Assembly (NCBI GenBank): GCA_963665395.2
Contig: OY762251.1
Coordinates: 3,720,001-3,784,000 of the forward strand
DNA length: 64,000 bases
Reading direction: 5' to 3'
Source of the DNA: Bin87 sp963665395
GTDB lineage: Bacteria; Chloroflexota; Dehalococcoidia; Lucifugimonadales; UBA3495
Shown here: one piece after another, positions 51,301-59,554 of the stretch
Numbering within the stretch: the stretch's first letter is position 1
Layout: each line of letters starts with the position of its first letter
Position numbers and translations under genes: made by a program
Notes under the pieces: generated by a model
Database searches by the model: none
What the model saw: only the letters and a program-made list of their open reading frames with translations
What the model was told of the DNA's origin: nothing

Positions 51301-51456
51301 CCTGCCTGCTTGCCTGCCGTCCGTCAAATCCCGAAATCCGGTAACTCCTGTGTCGCGGCGAGGAGGGTAGCCCGATCTTTGACAAATCTCGCAATCTCGT
51401 TGGGGCAACGGTCGCTCTTGCCTCACACCTGCGCCGGCAACGGCGTCTGCCCAAAT
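51301..51456. other. Right remnant of long repeat B and unassigned sequence
   Basis: 51301-51342 continues long repeat B (CCGTCCGTCAAATCCCGAAATC). From 51343 to 51456 I see no gene, RNA or clear repeat. Confidence 0.5.
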
Positions 51457-51630
51457 AAACCACTTAGACGGAACACTACCACGTTGGCCGGTAGCGTTCC
51501 GATTTAGGTGGTTTGATTGTCGTCATTCCGGAGAAAGCTGGAATCCACGAACCCGCTAATCCAAAAATCCCGTCCATCCTGTGCATCCATGTAAAGAAAC
51601 CACCTAAACGGAACGCTGCCACGTTGGCCG
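51457..51630. repeat. Cluster of three 24 bp repeat arms with nested partial palindromes
   Basis: The unit AAACCACCTAAACGGAACGC occurs at 51457-51480, inverted at 51491-51514 and again direct at 51597-51620, the first and third followed by ACGTTGGCCGG. Between the second and third lie single arms of two other dispersed families: ATTCCGGAGAAAGCTGGAATCC (cut here to ends ATTCCGG and GGAATCC, 51525-51546) and ATCCTGTGCATCCATGTAAA (51576-51595). Confidence 0.8.
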
Positions 51631-51699
51631 GCCAGATTGCCGCCGCAACGCTGGCCGTGTTACCCTGCCTTCGCCAACCTGCTAACGTCGGAAAGTGTG

Positions 51700-52029
51700 A
51701 TGATTACCTTCAATTGCACCATCCAGGAGGGGATAGTCCCCGACGAAATCCGGCCTACGCTGGCGTCGGAACTGGCCCGCATCAGCGCTTCTTTCGTGGG
51801 CGGCAATCCCGATGACGTGTCGGTGAACTGGATTGAGATACCCCACGGCTTTGGCTTCCGCGGTGGCCGGATTTCTACCACCTCCGCCGTCCGGGGCGAA
51901 ATCCCGCCCGGCCTCCAGCAGGAAACCCGCGTTGAGCTGATGCAGGCCATCCAGGATATGTGGATGGACCACACCGGCTGCACCACCGATGAACTGGTGG
52001 TATCCGCCCGCGACCGCAGAGAAACTTAA
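51700..52029 (+). CDS. Tautomerase-like small protein without N-terminal proline
   Basis: 109 residues with the beta-alpha-beta shape of the 4-oxalocrotonate tautomerase superfamily and a FVGGNPDDVSVNWIEIP turn. Family enzymes use proline after the start methionine; here it is isoleucine (M-I-T-F). The gene lies 10 nt before a sister with proline, so it may be a non-catalytic partner subunit. ATG at 51700 with GGAAAG; the frame upstream of it is repeat sequence. Confidence 0.7.
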   Translation: MITFNCTIQEGIVPDEIRPTLASELARISASFVGGNPDDVSVNWIEIPHGFGFRGGRISTTSAVRGEIPPGLQQETRVELMQAIQDMWMDHTGCTTDELVVSARDRRET

Positions 52030-52039
52030 GGAGTACACC

Positions 52040-52438
52040 ATGCCCCACTATCGCTGCATCATCCCCAAAGACGCCCTGACTTTCGATCAACGTCAGGAAA
52101 TCGCCCTCGCTTTCACCGACATCCACTGTGGTTCCACGGGCGCGCCCCGTAGCTTCGTGTCCGTCACCTTCCTCGAAACCCCGCCCGGCGAGACCTCCGA
52201 GTTCGGCAGTGACTACTACCTGGACGGCGGCAACCGGGCCGGCCGCTCGGAAGAAGTCAAGCGGCAGCTTCTGGCCGACCTTACCGATGCCTTCGGGAAA
52301 ATCGCCAACGTCCCCACCGAGCAGATTCCCGGCCGCATCACCGAGAACCCCGCTTCGTGGACCATGGAGGGCGGCTTCGTACTTCCCGAACCCGGCCAGG
52401 AAGGCCCCGAATGGTACGCCGCTGCCGCCGCCGACTGA
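52040..52438 (+). CDS. Tautomerase family protein, cis-CaaD-like
   Basis: 132 residues beginning M-P-H-Y-R, giving the catalytic proline after Met removal. H28, two arginines three apart (RAGR, about 65 and 68) and a glutamate near 109 line up with the catalytic set of cis-3-chloroacrylate dehalogenase-like enzymes; the tyrosine of that set is not obvious, so the reaction is open. The ATG at 52040 has AAGGAG upstream. Likely co-translated with the previous gene. Confidence 0.8.
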   Translation: MPHYRCIIPKDALTFDQRQEIALAFTDIHCGSTGAPRSFVSVTFLETPPGETSEFGSDYYLDGGNRAGRSEEVKRQLLADLTDAFGKIANVPTEQIPGRITENPASWTMEGGFVLPEPGQEGPEWYAAAAAD

Positions 52439-52467
52439 CGTATCCACCCCTCCGCAGGTTATTAGTA

Positions 52468-52490
52468 GGGGCAGTTTTGAAACCTGCCCC
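52468..52490. terminator. GGGGCAG hairpin between convergent genes
   Basis: GGGGCAG...AAACCTGCCCC palindrome followed by TTTT on the + strand, between the tautomerase stop and the nadB stop. Same family as the copy at 57179-57201. Works as a terminator by position and T-run. Confidence 0.65.
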
Positions 52491-52547
52491 TTTTGCCGGT
52501 TGATGCCACGGAGATCTACCAACCCGGGAATAGCCCAACAGTGGCCC

Positions 52548-54137
52548 TCACCGGACCGTCCCCAGGACTATATGCTGTTCCCCTTCCGCAAATGGTTCTG
52601 GAAAATCCGACCGGAAGTGCGCTCCCCGGCTCTCTCGACGCAGCAGGGCGGCCTCGGTCATCAAACGCGCCACGACCAGCATATTGCGCAATTCGTAATC
52701 CTCGGGAGTTTCGGGCGATGGCATCGTCCGCTGCCATAGATTCAGTATGCGGGCCGAGAGCAGCAGACGGGTCCCGTTTCGCTCCATCCCCACGTTCCGC
52801 CACATCAATTCTTGCAGGTTCGTCCGCCCCCGTTCCGGCACCGTGGCGCACACCATTGCCCGGTCAGTCAAGCCTGCTCGCATTTCGGTTTCGCTTTGCT
52901 CCCGGCGCGATGGATCGTATATCGGCGCGTTTCCGATTGTCGCTCCCACCATGCGTCGGGAAAACACCAGGGTATCCAGCAGGGAATTGCTGGCTAATCG
53001 GTTGGCGCCGTGCACCCCGGCGCACGCCACTTCTCCACAGGCGAAAAGTCCTGTGATGTTGGTGCGACCCCAGGTGTCAATCCTCACGCCGCCCATCATG
53101 TAATGGGCCGCCGGCGCGACTGGAATCGGTTCTCGAGTCATGTCTATTCCGTAGCGGCGCAATTCGGCGTAGATGGTTGGAAAGCGGTTGGCGACCATCG
53201 ACCCTGGAAGGTGCGATATATCCAGAAAGGCCGGTTGCCCTTCGGCTTTTTCCATCTCCGCCGCGATGGCGCGGGATACCACATCTCGGGGCGCCAGGTC
53301 CGCCATCGGGTGGTAATCAGCCATGAATGGATGGCCGGTCGCGTTGCGCAGAACCGCGCCCTCGCCGCGCATCGCTTCGGACAACAGGAAGGTGGGCGCA
53401 TCATCCAGCCAAAGCGCGGTTGGATGGAACTGGTAGAACTCCATATCCATGACATCCGCCCCGGCCCGGTACGCCAGCGCAACCCCATCGCCGGTCGCCA
53501 CGCTGGGGTTGGTCGTGTACCGATACAACTGTCCGGCTCCGCCGGAGCAGATCACAACGACCGGACTACGAAACGTCAGCAAGCGACCCTGACCTGAACC
53601 TTGGCCGTCGATCAATGCCTCCACGCCCGTAACGACGCCTTCTTCAACGCAAATGCGCGTTACGTGAGTGTACTCCGCTACGATGATCCGGTGATGGGAA
53701 CGGACCCGGGCCGCCAGCGTGTCCTCGACGTGCCGGCCCGTAGCGTCGCCGCCGGCGTGGAGAATCCGGGGAACGCTGTGTGCCCCTTCCCGTCCCAGGG
53801 CAATCTCCCCGTGAATTGTGTCGAATGGTACGCCCCAGCGGATCAGGTCGGCGATACTTTCCGGGCCATGCCCGGTCAGCACTGCGACCGCCTCCGTATC
53901 GCACAGACCGGCGCCGGCCTCAAGAGTATCCCTTTGATGCAGCGCCGCCGAATCGCCGGGCCCTACCGCGGCGGCGATACCTCCCTGGGCGTAGCGACTG
54001 TTGCAGTCGTCAACGCGGCCTTTGGTCACTACCAGCGCCCTGCCGTGCTCGGCAGCCAGAAGGGCAGCGTTCAATCCGGCAATCCCGCTGCCGACGATGA
54101 TGTAATCGTATTCGAAACCGTTGCTCAAGACCATCAT
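52548..54137 (-). CDS. nadB: L-aspartate oxidase
   Basis: FAD enzyme oxidising aspartate to iminoaspartate for NadA. DYIIVGSGIAGLNAALLAAEHG (key GSGIAGL) is the FAD loop, SRYAQGGIAAAV and GREGAHSVPRILHAGGDATG the signature, and HYMMGGVRID the substrate loop. 529 residues. The start (M-M-V) falls in a CCGGAATGATG motif that looks like a dispersed repeat edge, so the start codon may come from the repeat. nadA is 22 kb away. Confidence 0.95.
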   Translation of the reverse strand: MMVLSNGFEYDYIIVGSGIAGLNAALLAAEHGRALVVTKGRVDDCNSRYAQGGIAAAVGPGDSAALHQRDTLEAGAGLCDTEAVAVLTGHGPESIADLIRWGVPFDTIHGEIALGREGAHSVPRILHAGGDATGRHVEDTLAARVRSHHRIIVAEYTHVTRICVEEGVVTGVEALIDGQGSGQGRLLTFRSPVVVICSGGAGQLYRYTTNPSVATGDGVALAYRAGADVMDMEFYQFHPTALWLDDAPTFLLSEAMRGEGAVLRNATGHPFMADYHPMADLAPRDVVSRAIAAEMEKAEGQPAFLDISHLPGSMVANRFPTIYAELRRYGIDMTREPIPVAPAAHYMMGGVRIDTWGRTNITGLFACGEVACAGVHGANRLASNSLLDTLVFSRRMVGATIGNAPIYDPSRREQSETEMRAGLTDRAMVCATVPERGRTNLQELMWRNVGMERNGTRLLLSARILNLWQRTMPSPETPEDYELRNMLVVARLMTEAALLRRESRGAHFRSDFPEPFAEGEQHIVLGTVR

Positions 54138-54206
54138 TCCGGTGCCAGGGCAGCCTGCCCCGTGCTTGACACGGGGTCCCCCCGTACTTGATACGGGACC
54201 GCAATC
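54138..54206. repeat. Palindrome cluster upstream of nadB
   Basis: CCCCGTGCTTGACACGGGG (54161-54179) followed by CCCGTACTTGATACGGG (54181-54197) and GCAATCCAG. Relatives lie at 49899-49917 and around 33082-33105. Confidence 0.75.
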
Positions 54207-54221
54207 CAGCGGTAGCTCAAA

Positions 54222-54713
54222 CTATGCGGTGGTGGTATCGGGGTTATCACCGTTGGTCGGTGGCTGCCGGGTAGCCGTCATCAAAGTAGCCGCCCGCTCC
54301 AAAGCTACGCGGTGGATTTCGGACGCAGCCCGCAGCCCTTCAATCCCTTGTCTCATAAGCGGCCTGCCCTCCACAACGGCGGCATGGGCCTGGTCTGACA
54401 GTAGGATGGCACGGTCCATCAAAGCGTCTGCCTGACGGCGCAAGCCGTCGGCTTGGGCGATGCTGTCATCGTCCCCTTGATCGACCAAGGGGCGGGCCTG
54501 CTCCCGTAAAGCCCAGGCCCGTTGCGATAGTTCCCTGGCCTGCCGTAGCAACGTTGGGTTGTTGGCCGTCAGCTCAATCGCCTGGTCAACATACTGCAAC
54601 GCAGCAAAGCTTCTTTCATTGGCCAGCCGAATGCCCCGGCTGGCCTCCATCAGCGCGGCGGCCAGGGACTGGTAAATGTCCGGTTCGTCCGGAGGAGGCG
54701 CCGGCGTAGTCAT
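54222..54713 (-). CDS. Uncharacterised helical protein
   Basis: 163 residues, almost wholly predicted helix, with regular Ala/Leu/Arg spacing (for example SLAAALMEASRGIRLANER and ARELSQRAWALREQARPL) suggesting a coiled coil. A short Pro-rich start (MTTPAPPPDEPD) resembles the leaders of the Uma2 genes. No family recognised. ATG at 54713; a GGGGC palindrome lies upstream. Confidence 0.6.
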   Translation of the reverse strand: MTTPAPPPDEPDIYQSLAAALMEASRGIRLANERSFAALQYVDQAIELTANNPTLLRQARELSQRAWALREQARPLVDQGDDDSIAQADGLRRQADALMDRAILLSDQAHAAVVEGRPLMRQGIEGLRAASEIHRVALERAATLMTATRQPPTNGDNPDTTTA

Positions 54714-54730
54714 GCCATCATTCCATATCT

Positions 54731-54761
<31 letters not shown>

Positions 54762-54787
54762 CACCTGGCGGATTCCGACTGGGCCAG

Positions 54788-55276
54788 TTAGTCGTCGTCG
54801 CCAACCGCCGCCGGCTCTTCGATGGGATCGAGCTGCCACGGGAAGTTCCCTTCAAACAGAAAGCCGTCCTTGTTGCCCCATTCCGTTTCGGGCGACTCGT
54901 AGTACACCTCGATCTCGTTGTCGTCCGGATCGTAAATGTACACGCCCATCGAAATGCCGTGGTCGCCCAAACGCTTGATGCGGACACCATGGTCCTTGCA
55001 CCGCTGATACAACTCCTTCAGATCGCGGAAAGAGTTCATCTGCCAGGCCATGTGCGCCATGCCCACCCGTCGGTCTTCGGGGCCGGGGGCGTCCATGCCC
55101 AGGGGGATCAAGGCCAATTCGTGGGACATCGTGGTATCGGCCGAGAGGAAAGTCATCCCGCCGGGACGGCCCGTCATCACGGTGAGTCCCAGGACGTTGG
55201 TGTAAAAATCGACGCTGCGCTCCAGGTCGCGTACCTTGATGACCAGATGGCCCAATTGCTTCGGGGTGTAAGCCAT
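54788..55276 (-). CDS. VOC family (glyoxalase/dioxygenase-like) protein
   Basis: 162 residues with two beta-alpha-beta-beta-beta units. LGHLVIKVRDLERSVDFYTNVLGL opens the first, with the metal histidine; GMAHMAWQM and the late DPDDNEIEVYYE provide the remaining ligands. Close to type I extradiol dioxygenase-like proteins. ATG at 55276 has AAGGAGG. Confidence 0.88.
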   Translation of the reverse strand: MAYTPKQLGHLVIKVRDLERSVDFYTNVLGLTVMTGRPGGMTFLSADTTMSHELALIPLGMDAPGPEDRRVGMAHMAWQMNSFRDLKELYQRCKDHGVRIKRLGDHGISMGVYIYDPDDNEIEVYYESPETEWGNKDGFLFEGNFPWQLDPIEEPAAVGDDD

Positions 55277-55318
55277 GGGTTGCCTCCTTATGCGTTGGTT
55301 GAGATTGACGTTAGACGC

Positions 55319-55347
55319 ATTATATCGCACATCTTCTATGGTGTGCA
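55319..55347 (-). promoter_or_regulatory. Promoter of the VOC gene
   Basis: Minus-strand TGCACA (55342-55347), 17 bp spacer, perfect TATAAT (55319-55324); leader of about 36 nt. Confidence 0.6.
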
Positions 55348-55452
55348 TCGCGCCAATTTATGGTAAAACCACCTTTGTAATCCGGCGGCCCCCAGTCCAC
55401 TTGGCCTAGTATAATATCGCTGCTTCGATAACCGGATGATCGTCCGCCGCTC

Positions 55453-57168
55453 ATGGAAATGATAGGACAAAATAGAGCCGCCTACGCCGCCGCGCCGTCG
55501 GCTTGCGGCGGCCTGTCGCCCGCCCGTAACGGAGCCGGCGACCCGACTCTGGTGTTCAAGCAGGCTGATGAGCCTTGGGAGTTTGAAGAGATTTTCCAGT
55601 TGAATTACGCTTCCTTTGTCGAGGAGGTGCCTCAACATCCATCCAACGCTGACCGCGTATTGGTTGATCGTTTCCACGCCGAAAACACCTATTTCATTTG
55701 TCGTCGGGAGCAGGACCTGGTCGGCATGATATGCGTCCGCGACCGACGACCCTTCTCGCTTGATGAAAAACTCGGCCGGTTGGAATCCTATCTGCCCCTG
55801 GCGGAGGGATCCCGGGTTTGCGAAGTACGCCTCCTGGCCGTCCGTCCCGATATGCGGCGGACGCGGGTTTTGACCGGACTCCTCACCATGATGGCCCGTC
55901 ATTGTCAGGATGGCGGTTATGATTATGTCGTGATGTCCGGTCGAGTCTCCCAGCAACACCTGTACCGGCATATCGGGTTTGTACCATTCGGACCGGTGGT
56001 GGGCGATGACGATGCTCCCTATCAGCCGATGTACCGCCCGGTGGGCAACGTAGGAGCCGAGTTCGCTGGTTTGTTTCATAACAATGTAGATGCGCCCGCC
56101 GGAGCGCCGGTGATCCTTACCCCAGGGCCGGTGGCGATGCCGGCTGAGGTCGTCGAAGCTTTCCAACAGCCCCCGTTGTCCCACCGCTCCCCTGAATTCG
56201 CCCGGTTGATGCAAAACGTGCGGCAACAGCTTTGCGATCTCACTGGAGCCAGCTACTGCGCCGTCATGGTAGGTTCCGGCACTCTGGCCAATGACGTAGT
56301 GGCGGGCCAATTGTCGCTTCTGAATGCCGGGGGAGTGATTGTTACCGCCGGCGAATTCGGAGAGCGCCTGCTCGATCACGCCGACCGCATGGGTTTGCGT
56401 TATGAAGCGGTCCATCACCCTTGGGGGGCGCCCTTGGACTATAACCGCATCGAGACGGCTTTGTCGGCGAATCCCGGCGGTTGGTTGTGGACCGTGCATT
56501 GCGAAACGTCCACCGGCGCATTGGCGGACTTGCCTCGCCTGAAGTTGTTGTGCCATGAATACGGAGGCCGGCTGGCGTTGGATTGCATCAGCAGCCTCGC
56601 GGCCACCCCGCTCGACCTGAATGGGGTCTGGCTGGCCAGCGGCGCCAGCGGTAAAGCATTGGCGGCGTATCCTGGGTTGGGCCTCGTTTTCTGCGCATCC
56701 CGCCCGGAACCCGACAGTACTCTGCCCCGTTACCTGGACCTTGGCCTCCACTGCGCCGGGGAAGCGAGCGGAGCGGTGCCGTTCACCCTCTCATCCAACC
56801 TGCTGTCCGCCCTGGACGCCGGCCTAAACCGCCAGAACGAGGCCCTGTTGACACAGATCGATGAAGATGGGCGGTGGGTGCGCAGAAAGCTGCGCTCATT
56901 GGGCCTGGACTTGGTTGCTTCGGAAGACGAGAGCACCGGGGCCGTCACCACAGTTGCGTTGCCCGGAGACCGCATAGACTCCGCGCAAATCGGCCGCGCC
57001 CTCGAAGCTCAGGGTTTTTACACCTCCTACGCCAGCGGTTACCTGCGCCAGCGCAACTGGCTGCAAATCTGCATAATGGGGGAAGTAAGCCGAGCGCAGC
57101 TCCGGCGGTTCCTGCCGGTGCTGGCCGCGCAACTGGACGAGATGACCAGGGTTCAGACTCCAGCGTGA
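55453..57168 (+). CDS. GNAT acetyltransferase fused to class V aminotransferase
   Basis: 571 residues. About 35-205 is a GNAT-like N-acyltransferase domain (VCEVRLLAVRPDMRRTRVLTGLL is the acyl-CoA strand and loop; YRHIGFVPFG the end). About 218-565 is a PLP class V aminotransferase of the alanine-glyoxylate/serine-pyruvate type: LTPGPVAMP, GSGTLAND, D377 in ALDCISSL and the PLP lysine K401 in SGASGKAL. An upstream TATAAT at 55410-55415 lacks a good -35. A single enzyme could transaminate and acylate the same amine, but the substrate is unknown. Confidence 0.9.
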   Translation: MEMIGQNRAAYAAAPSACGGLSPARNGAGDPTLVFKQADEPWEFEEIFQLNYASFVEEVPQHPSNADRVLVDRFHAENTYFICRREQDLVGMICVRDRRPFSLDEKLGRLESYLPLAEGSRVCEVRLLAVRPDMRRTRVLTGLLTMMARHCQDGGYDYVVMSGRVSQQHLYRHIGFVPFGPVVGDDDAPYQPMYRPVGNVGAEFAGLFHNNVDAPAGAPVILTPGPVAMPAEVVEAFQQPPLSHRSPEFARLMQNVRQQLCDLTGASYCAVMVGSGTLANDVVAGQLSLLNAGGVIVTAGEFGERLLDHADRMGLRYEAVHHPWGAPLDYNRIETALSANPGGWLWTVHCETSTGALADLPRLKLLCHEYGGRLALDCISSLAATPLDLNGVWLASGASGKALAAYPGLGLVFCASRPEPDSTLPRYLDLGLHCAGEASGAVPFTLSSNLLSALDAGLNRQNEALLTQIDEDGRWVRRKLRSLGLDLVASEDESTGAVTTVALPGDRIDSAQIGRALEAQGFYTSYASGYLRQRNWLQICIMGEVSRAQLRRFLPVLAAQLDEMTRVQTPA

Positions 57169-57178
57169 CATAGTTATA

Positions 57179-57201
57179 GGGGCAGGTTTCAAACCTGCCC
57201 C
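57179..57201. terminator. GGGGCAGG palindrome between convergent genes
   Basis: A 23 bp palindrome, GGGGCAGGTTT with its complement AAACCTGCCCC around one base, between the fusion gene stop (57168) and the aconitase stop (57229). Likely bidirectional terminator and member of the dispersed family. Confidence 0.6.
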
Positions 57202-57228
57202 TACCACAGCGTTCCTCTGGCGCGGAGG

Positions 57229-59511
57229 TTATCCGCCCGTCTCCTCCAGGTTCTTCATGTGGTTCATCGCGCTGCCGGCCCTGAACCAGGCGATCTGGGT
57301 CTCGTTCAGCGTGTGGCGAAGATTGAGGGTCTCCTCGCTGCCGTCAGCGTGCTTCAGGATCGCCTGCACCGGGCGCTCCGGCGCCAACTCGCTCAAGCCC
57401 ACCAGGCTCATCCGGTCGTCGTCCAACACCCGGTCCCAGTCTGCCGGGTCCTCGAAGGTGAGAGCCAGGAGGCCCTGCTTCTTCAGGTTGGACTCGTGGA
57501 TGCGAGCGAAACTGCGCGTGATGATGGCTGCTGCCCCCAGCATCCGGGGCGAAAGCGCGGCGTGCTCCCGGCTGGAACCTTCCCCATAGTTCTCGTCGCC
57601 AATGGCGACCCAGCGAATGCCCTGGGCGCTGTAGGCGCGAGCAATCTCCGGTATCGGCATGATCTCCTCACCGGAGAGCTGGTTCTTGCCGGTGCCGGTT
57701 TCGTCGGTGTAGGCATTGTTGGCGCCGAGGAACATATTGTCGCTCAGGTTGTTCAGGTGCCCTCGGAAGCGCAGCCAGGGCCCGGCCGGCGAAATTGAGT
57801 CTGTGGTTGTTTTCCCCTCTGTTTTCACTAGGACGGGTATGTCTTCGAAGTCGTTGCCATCCCACGGCTCCCAAGGCTCCAGAACCTGAAGACGATTGCT
57901 GTTGGGGTCAACGCGAACTTCAACGTCGCTTCCGTCTTCCGGCGGGTCGATGTACATATCTACGCCGGGGTCAAACCCGGTGGGCGGTACTTCAGGGGCT
58001 TCCGTCGGCGGTTGCAGCATGAATTCGTTGCCGTCAGCATCAACCAGCGGATCCGTAAGCGGGTTGAAGCTTAGGCGTCCACCCAAGCCCATGGCGATGG
58101 CGATTTCAGGGCTGGCAATGAAGTTCATTGTGCCGGCGTTGCCATCGTTCCGACTGGGGAAGTTGCGGTTGTAGGACGTGACGATGCTGTTGTCGGTGCC
58201 GCGGGCTTCGGGCCGATTCCACTGACCGATGCACGGTCCGCAGGCGTTGGCCAGCACGGTGGCGCCGATGGACTCCAGCGCGGCCTGCTGCCCGTCCCGC
58301 TCGATGGTGGCGCGAACCTGCTCTGAACCGGGCGTTACCAGCAATCCCGACGCGGCGGAAACTCCATGGGCGGCGGCCTGCCGGGCCACGTCGGCGCACC
58401 GTTCCATGTCCTCGTAGGAGGAGTTGGTGCAACTTCCCACCAGGGCGACCGACACGGTTTCCGGGAAGCCTTCGCTTTCCATTTCCGCGGCCAATTGTGA
58501 AATGGGCCGCGCCCGGTCGGGGGAGTGTGGTCCGGTGACGTGGGGTTCCAGCGCGGACAGGTCTATTTCAACGATCTGGTCATAGAACTGTTCCGGCTGC
58601 TGCTCGACTTCCGGGTCGGACTGGAGCAGATGGACGTATTCTTCCGCAATGTCCACCAATTCGCCCCGGCCCGTGGCGCGCAGGTAGGTGGCCATTCGCT
58701 CATCGTAAGGGAACACGTCCCCGGTCGCGCCCAACTCGGCTCCCATGTTGCAGATGGTGCCTTTGCCAGTGGCCGAGATGGATGCGGCGCCGGGTCCGAA
58801 GTATTCGATGATGGCGTTGGTGCCGCCGGCCACGGTCAGCTCATAAGCCAGCTTGATGATGACGTCCTTGGGCGCCGTCCAACCGCTCATCGCTCCCGTG
58901 AGCTTCACGCCAATGATGCGCGGGTAACGAACTTCCCAGGGGAGGCCGGCCATCACGTCCGCGGCGTCCGCGCCGCCCACGCCGATGGCCAGCGATCCCA
59001 ATCCGCCGCCGTTCACCGTGTGGGAGTCGGTGCCGATAATCAACGCGCCGGGGAAGGCGTACTTTTCCAGCACCACCTGGTGAACGATGCCGGAGCCGGG
59101 CTTCCAGAAGCCCATGCCAAAGCGGCGGCTGGCTGACTCCAGGAACTGATAGACTTCGTTGCTCTCATTCAGAGCGTCCTGCAAGTCCGACGACGCGCCG
59201 ACCCGAGCCTGAATGAGATGGTCGCAGTGGACCGTAGTAGGCACGGCGACCCGTTCGCGTCCCGATTGCATGAACTGCAAGATCGCCATCTGGCCGGTTA
59301 CGTCCTGGTGGGCCACCCGATCGGGCCGCAGGTTGATGTAGCTGTCGCCGGGCCGCAGGTCCGCCTCGCCAACGTCGTCAAGATGCGACAGCAGCAGCTT
59401 CTCGGATAAGGTCAAAGGGCGGTTCAGCCTGGCTCTAACCTCCGACAGTTTTTCGTCCATCTTTCGGTACGCTTCGCGCACGAATTCCGGCGTGGAATCA
59501 ACGTTGCTCAT
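57229..59511 (-). CDS. acn: Aconitate hydratase
   Basis: TCA-cycle citrate to isocitrate isomerase with a 4Fe-4S cluster. 760 residues, closer in length to the mitochondrial type than to AcnA (about 890). TDSHTVNGGGLGSLAIGVGG (key TDSHT), VGSCTNSSYEDM and CGPCIGQW hold the substrate and cluster residues; the C-terminal swivel has GDENYGEGSSREHAAL. Stands with a 2Fe-2S protein and a ferredoxin upstream. Confidence 0.95.
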   Translation of the reverse strand: MSNVDSTPEFVREAYRKMDEKLSEVRARLNRPLTLSEKLLLSHLDDVGEADLRPGDSYINLRPDRVAHQDVTGQMAILQFMQSGRERVAVPTTVHCDHLIQARVGASSDLQDALNESNEVYQFLESASRRFGMGFWKPGSGIVHQVVLEKYAFPGALIIGTDSHTVNGGGLGSLAIGVGGADAADVMAGLPWEVRYPRIIGVKLTGAMSGWTAPKDVIIKLAYELTVAGGTNAIIEYFGPGAASISATGKGTICNMGAELGATGDVFPYDERMATYLRATGRGELVDIAEEYVHLLQSDPEVEQQPEQFYDQIVEIDLSALEPHVTGPHSPDRARPISQLAAEMESEGFPETVSVALVGSCTNSSYEDMERCADVARQAAAHGVSAASGLLVTPGSEQVRATIERDGQQAALESIGATVLANACGPCIGQWNRPEARGTDNSIVTSYNRNFPSRNDGNAGTMNFIASPEIAIAMGLGGRLSFNPLTDPLVDADGNEFMLQPPTEAPEVPPTGFDPGVDMYIDPPEDGSDVEVRVDPNSNRLQVLEPWEPWDGNDFEDIPVLVKTEGKTTTDSISPAGPWLRFRGHLNNLSDNMFLGANNAYTDETGTGKNQLSGEEIMPIPEIARAYSAQGIRWVAIGDENYGEGSSREHAALSPRMLGAAAIITRSFARIHESNLKKQGLLALTFEDPADWDRVLDDDRMSLVGLSELAPERPVQAILKHADGSEETLNLRHTLNETQIAWFRAGSAMNHMKNLEETGG

Positions 59512-59554
59512 CGTGTTTCACTCCTCCTCAAGATTCGCCACACACCGAAGGGAT

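Noticed and set aside
51457..51630. CRISPR-like array
   Set aside because: Three arms of 24 bp in mixed orientation with unequal gaps and no cas genes; it is an inverted-repeat cluster.
49417..51699. Prophage or integrative element
   Set aside because: No integrase, structural or conjugation genes; only repeats and one insertion sequence.
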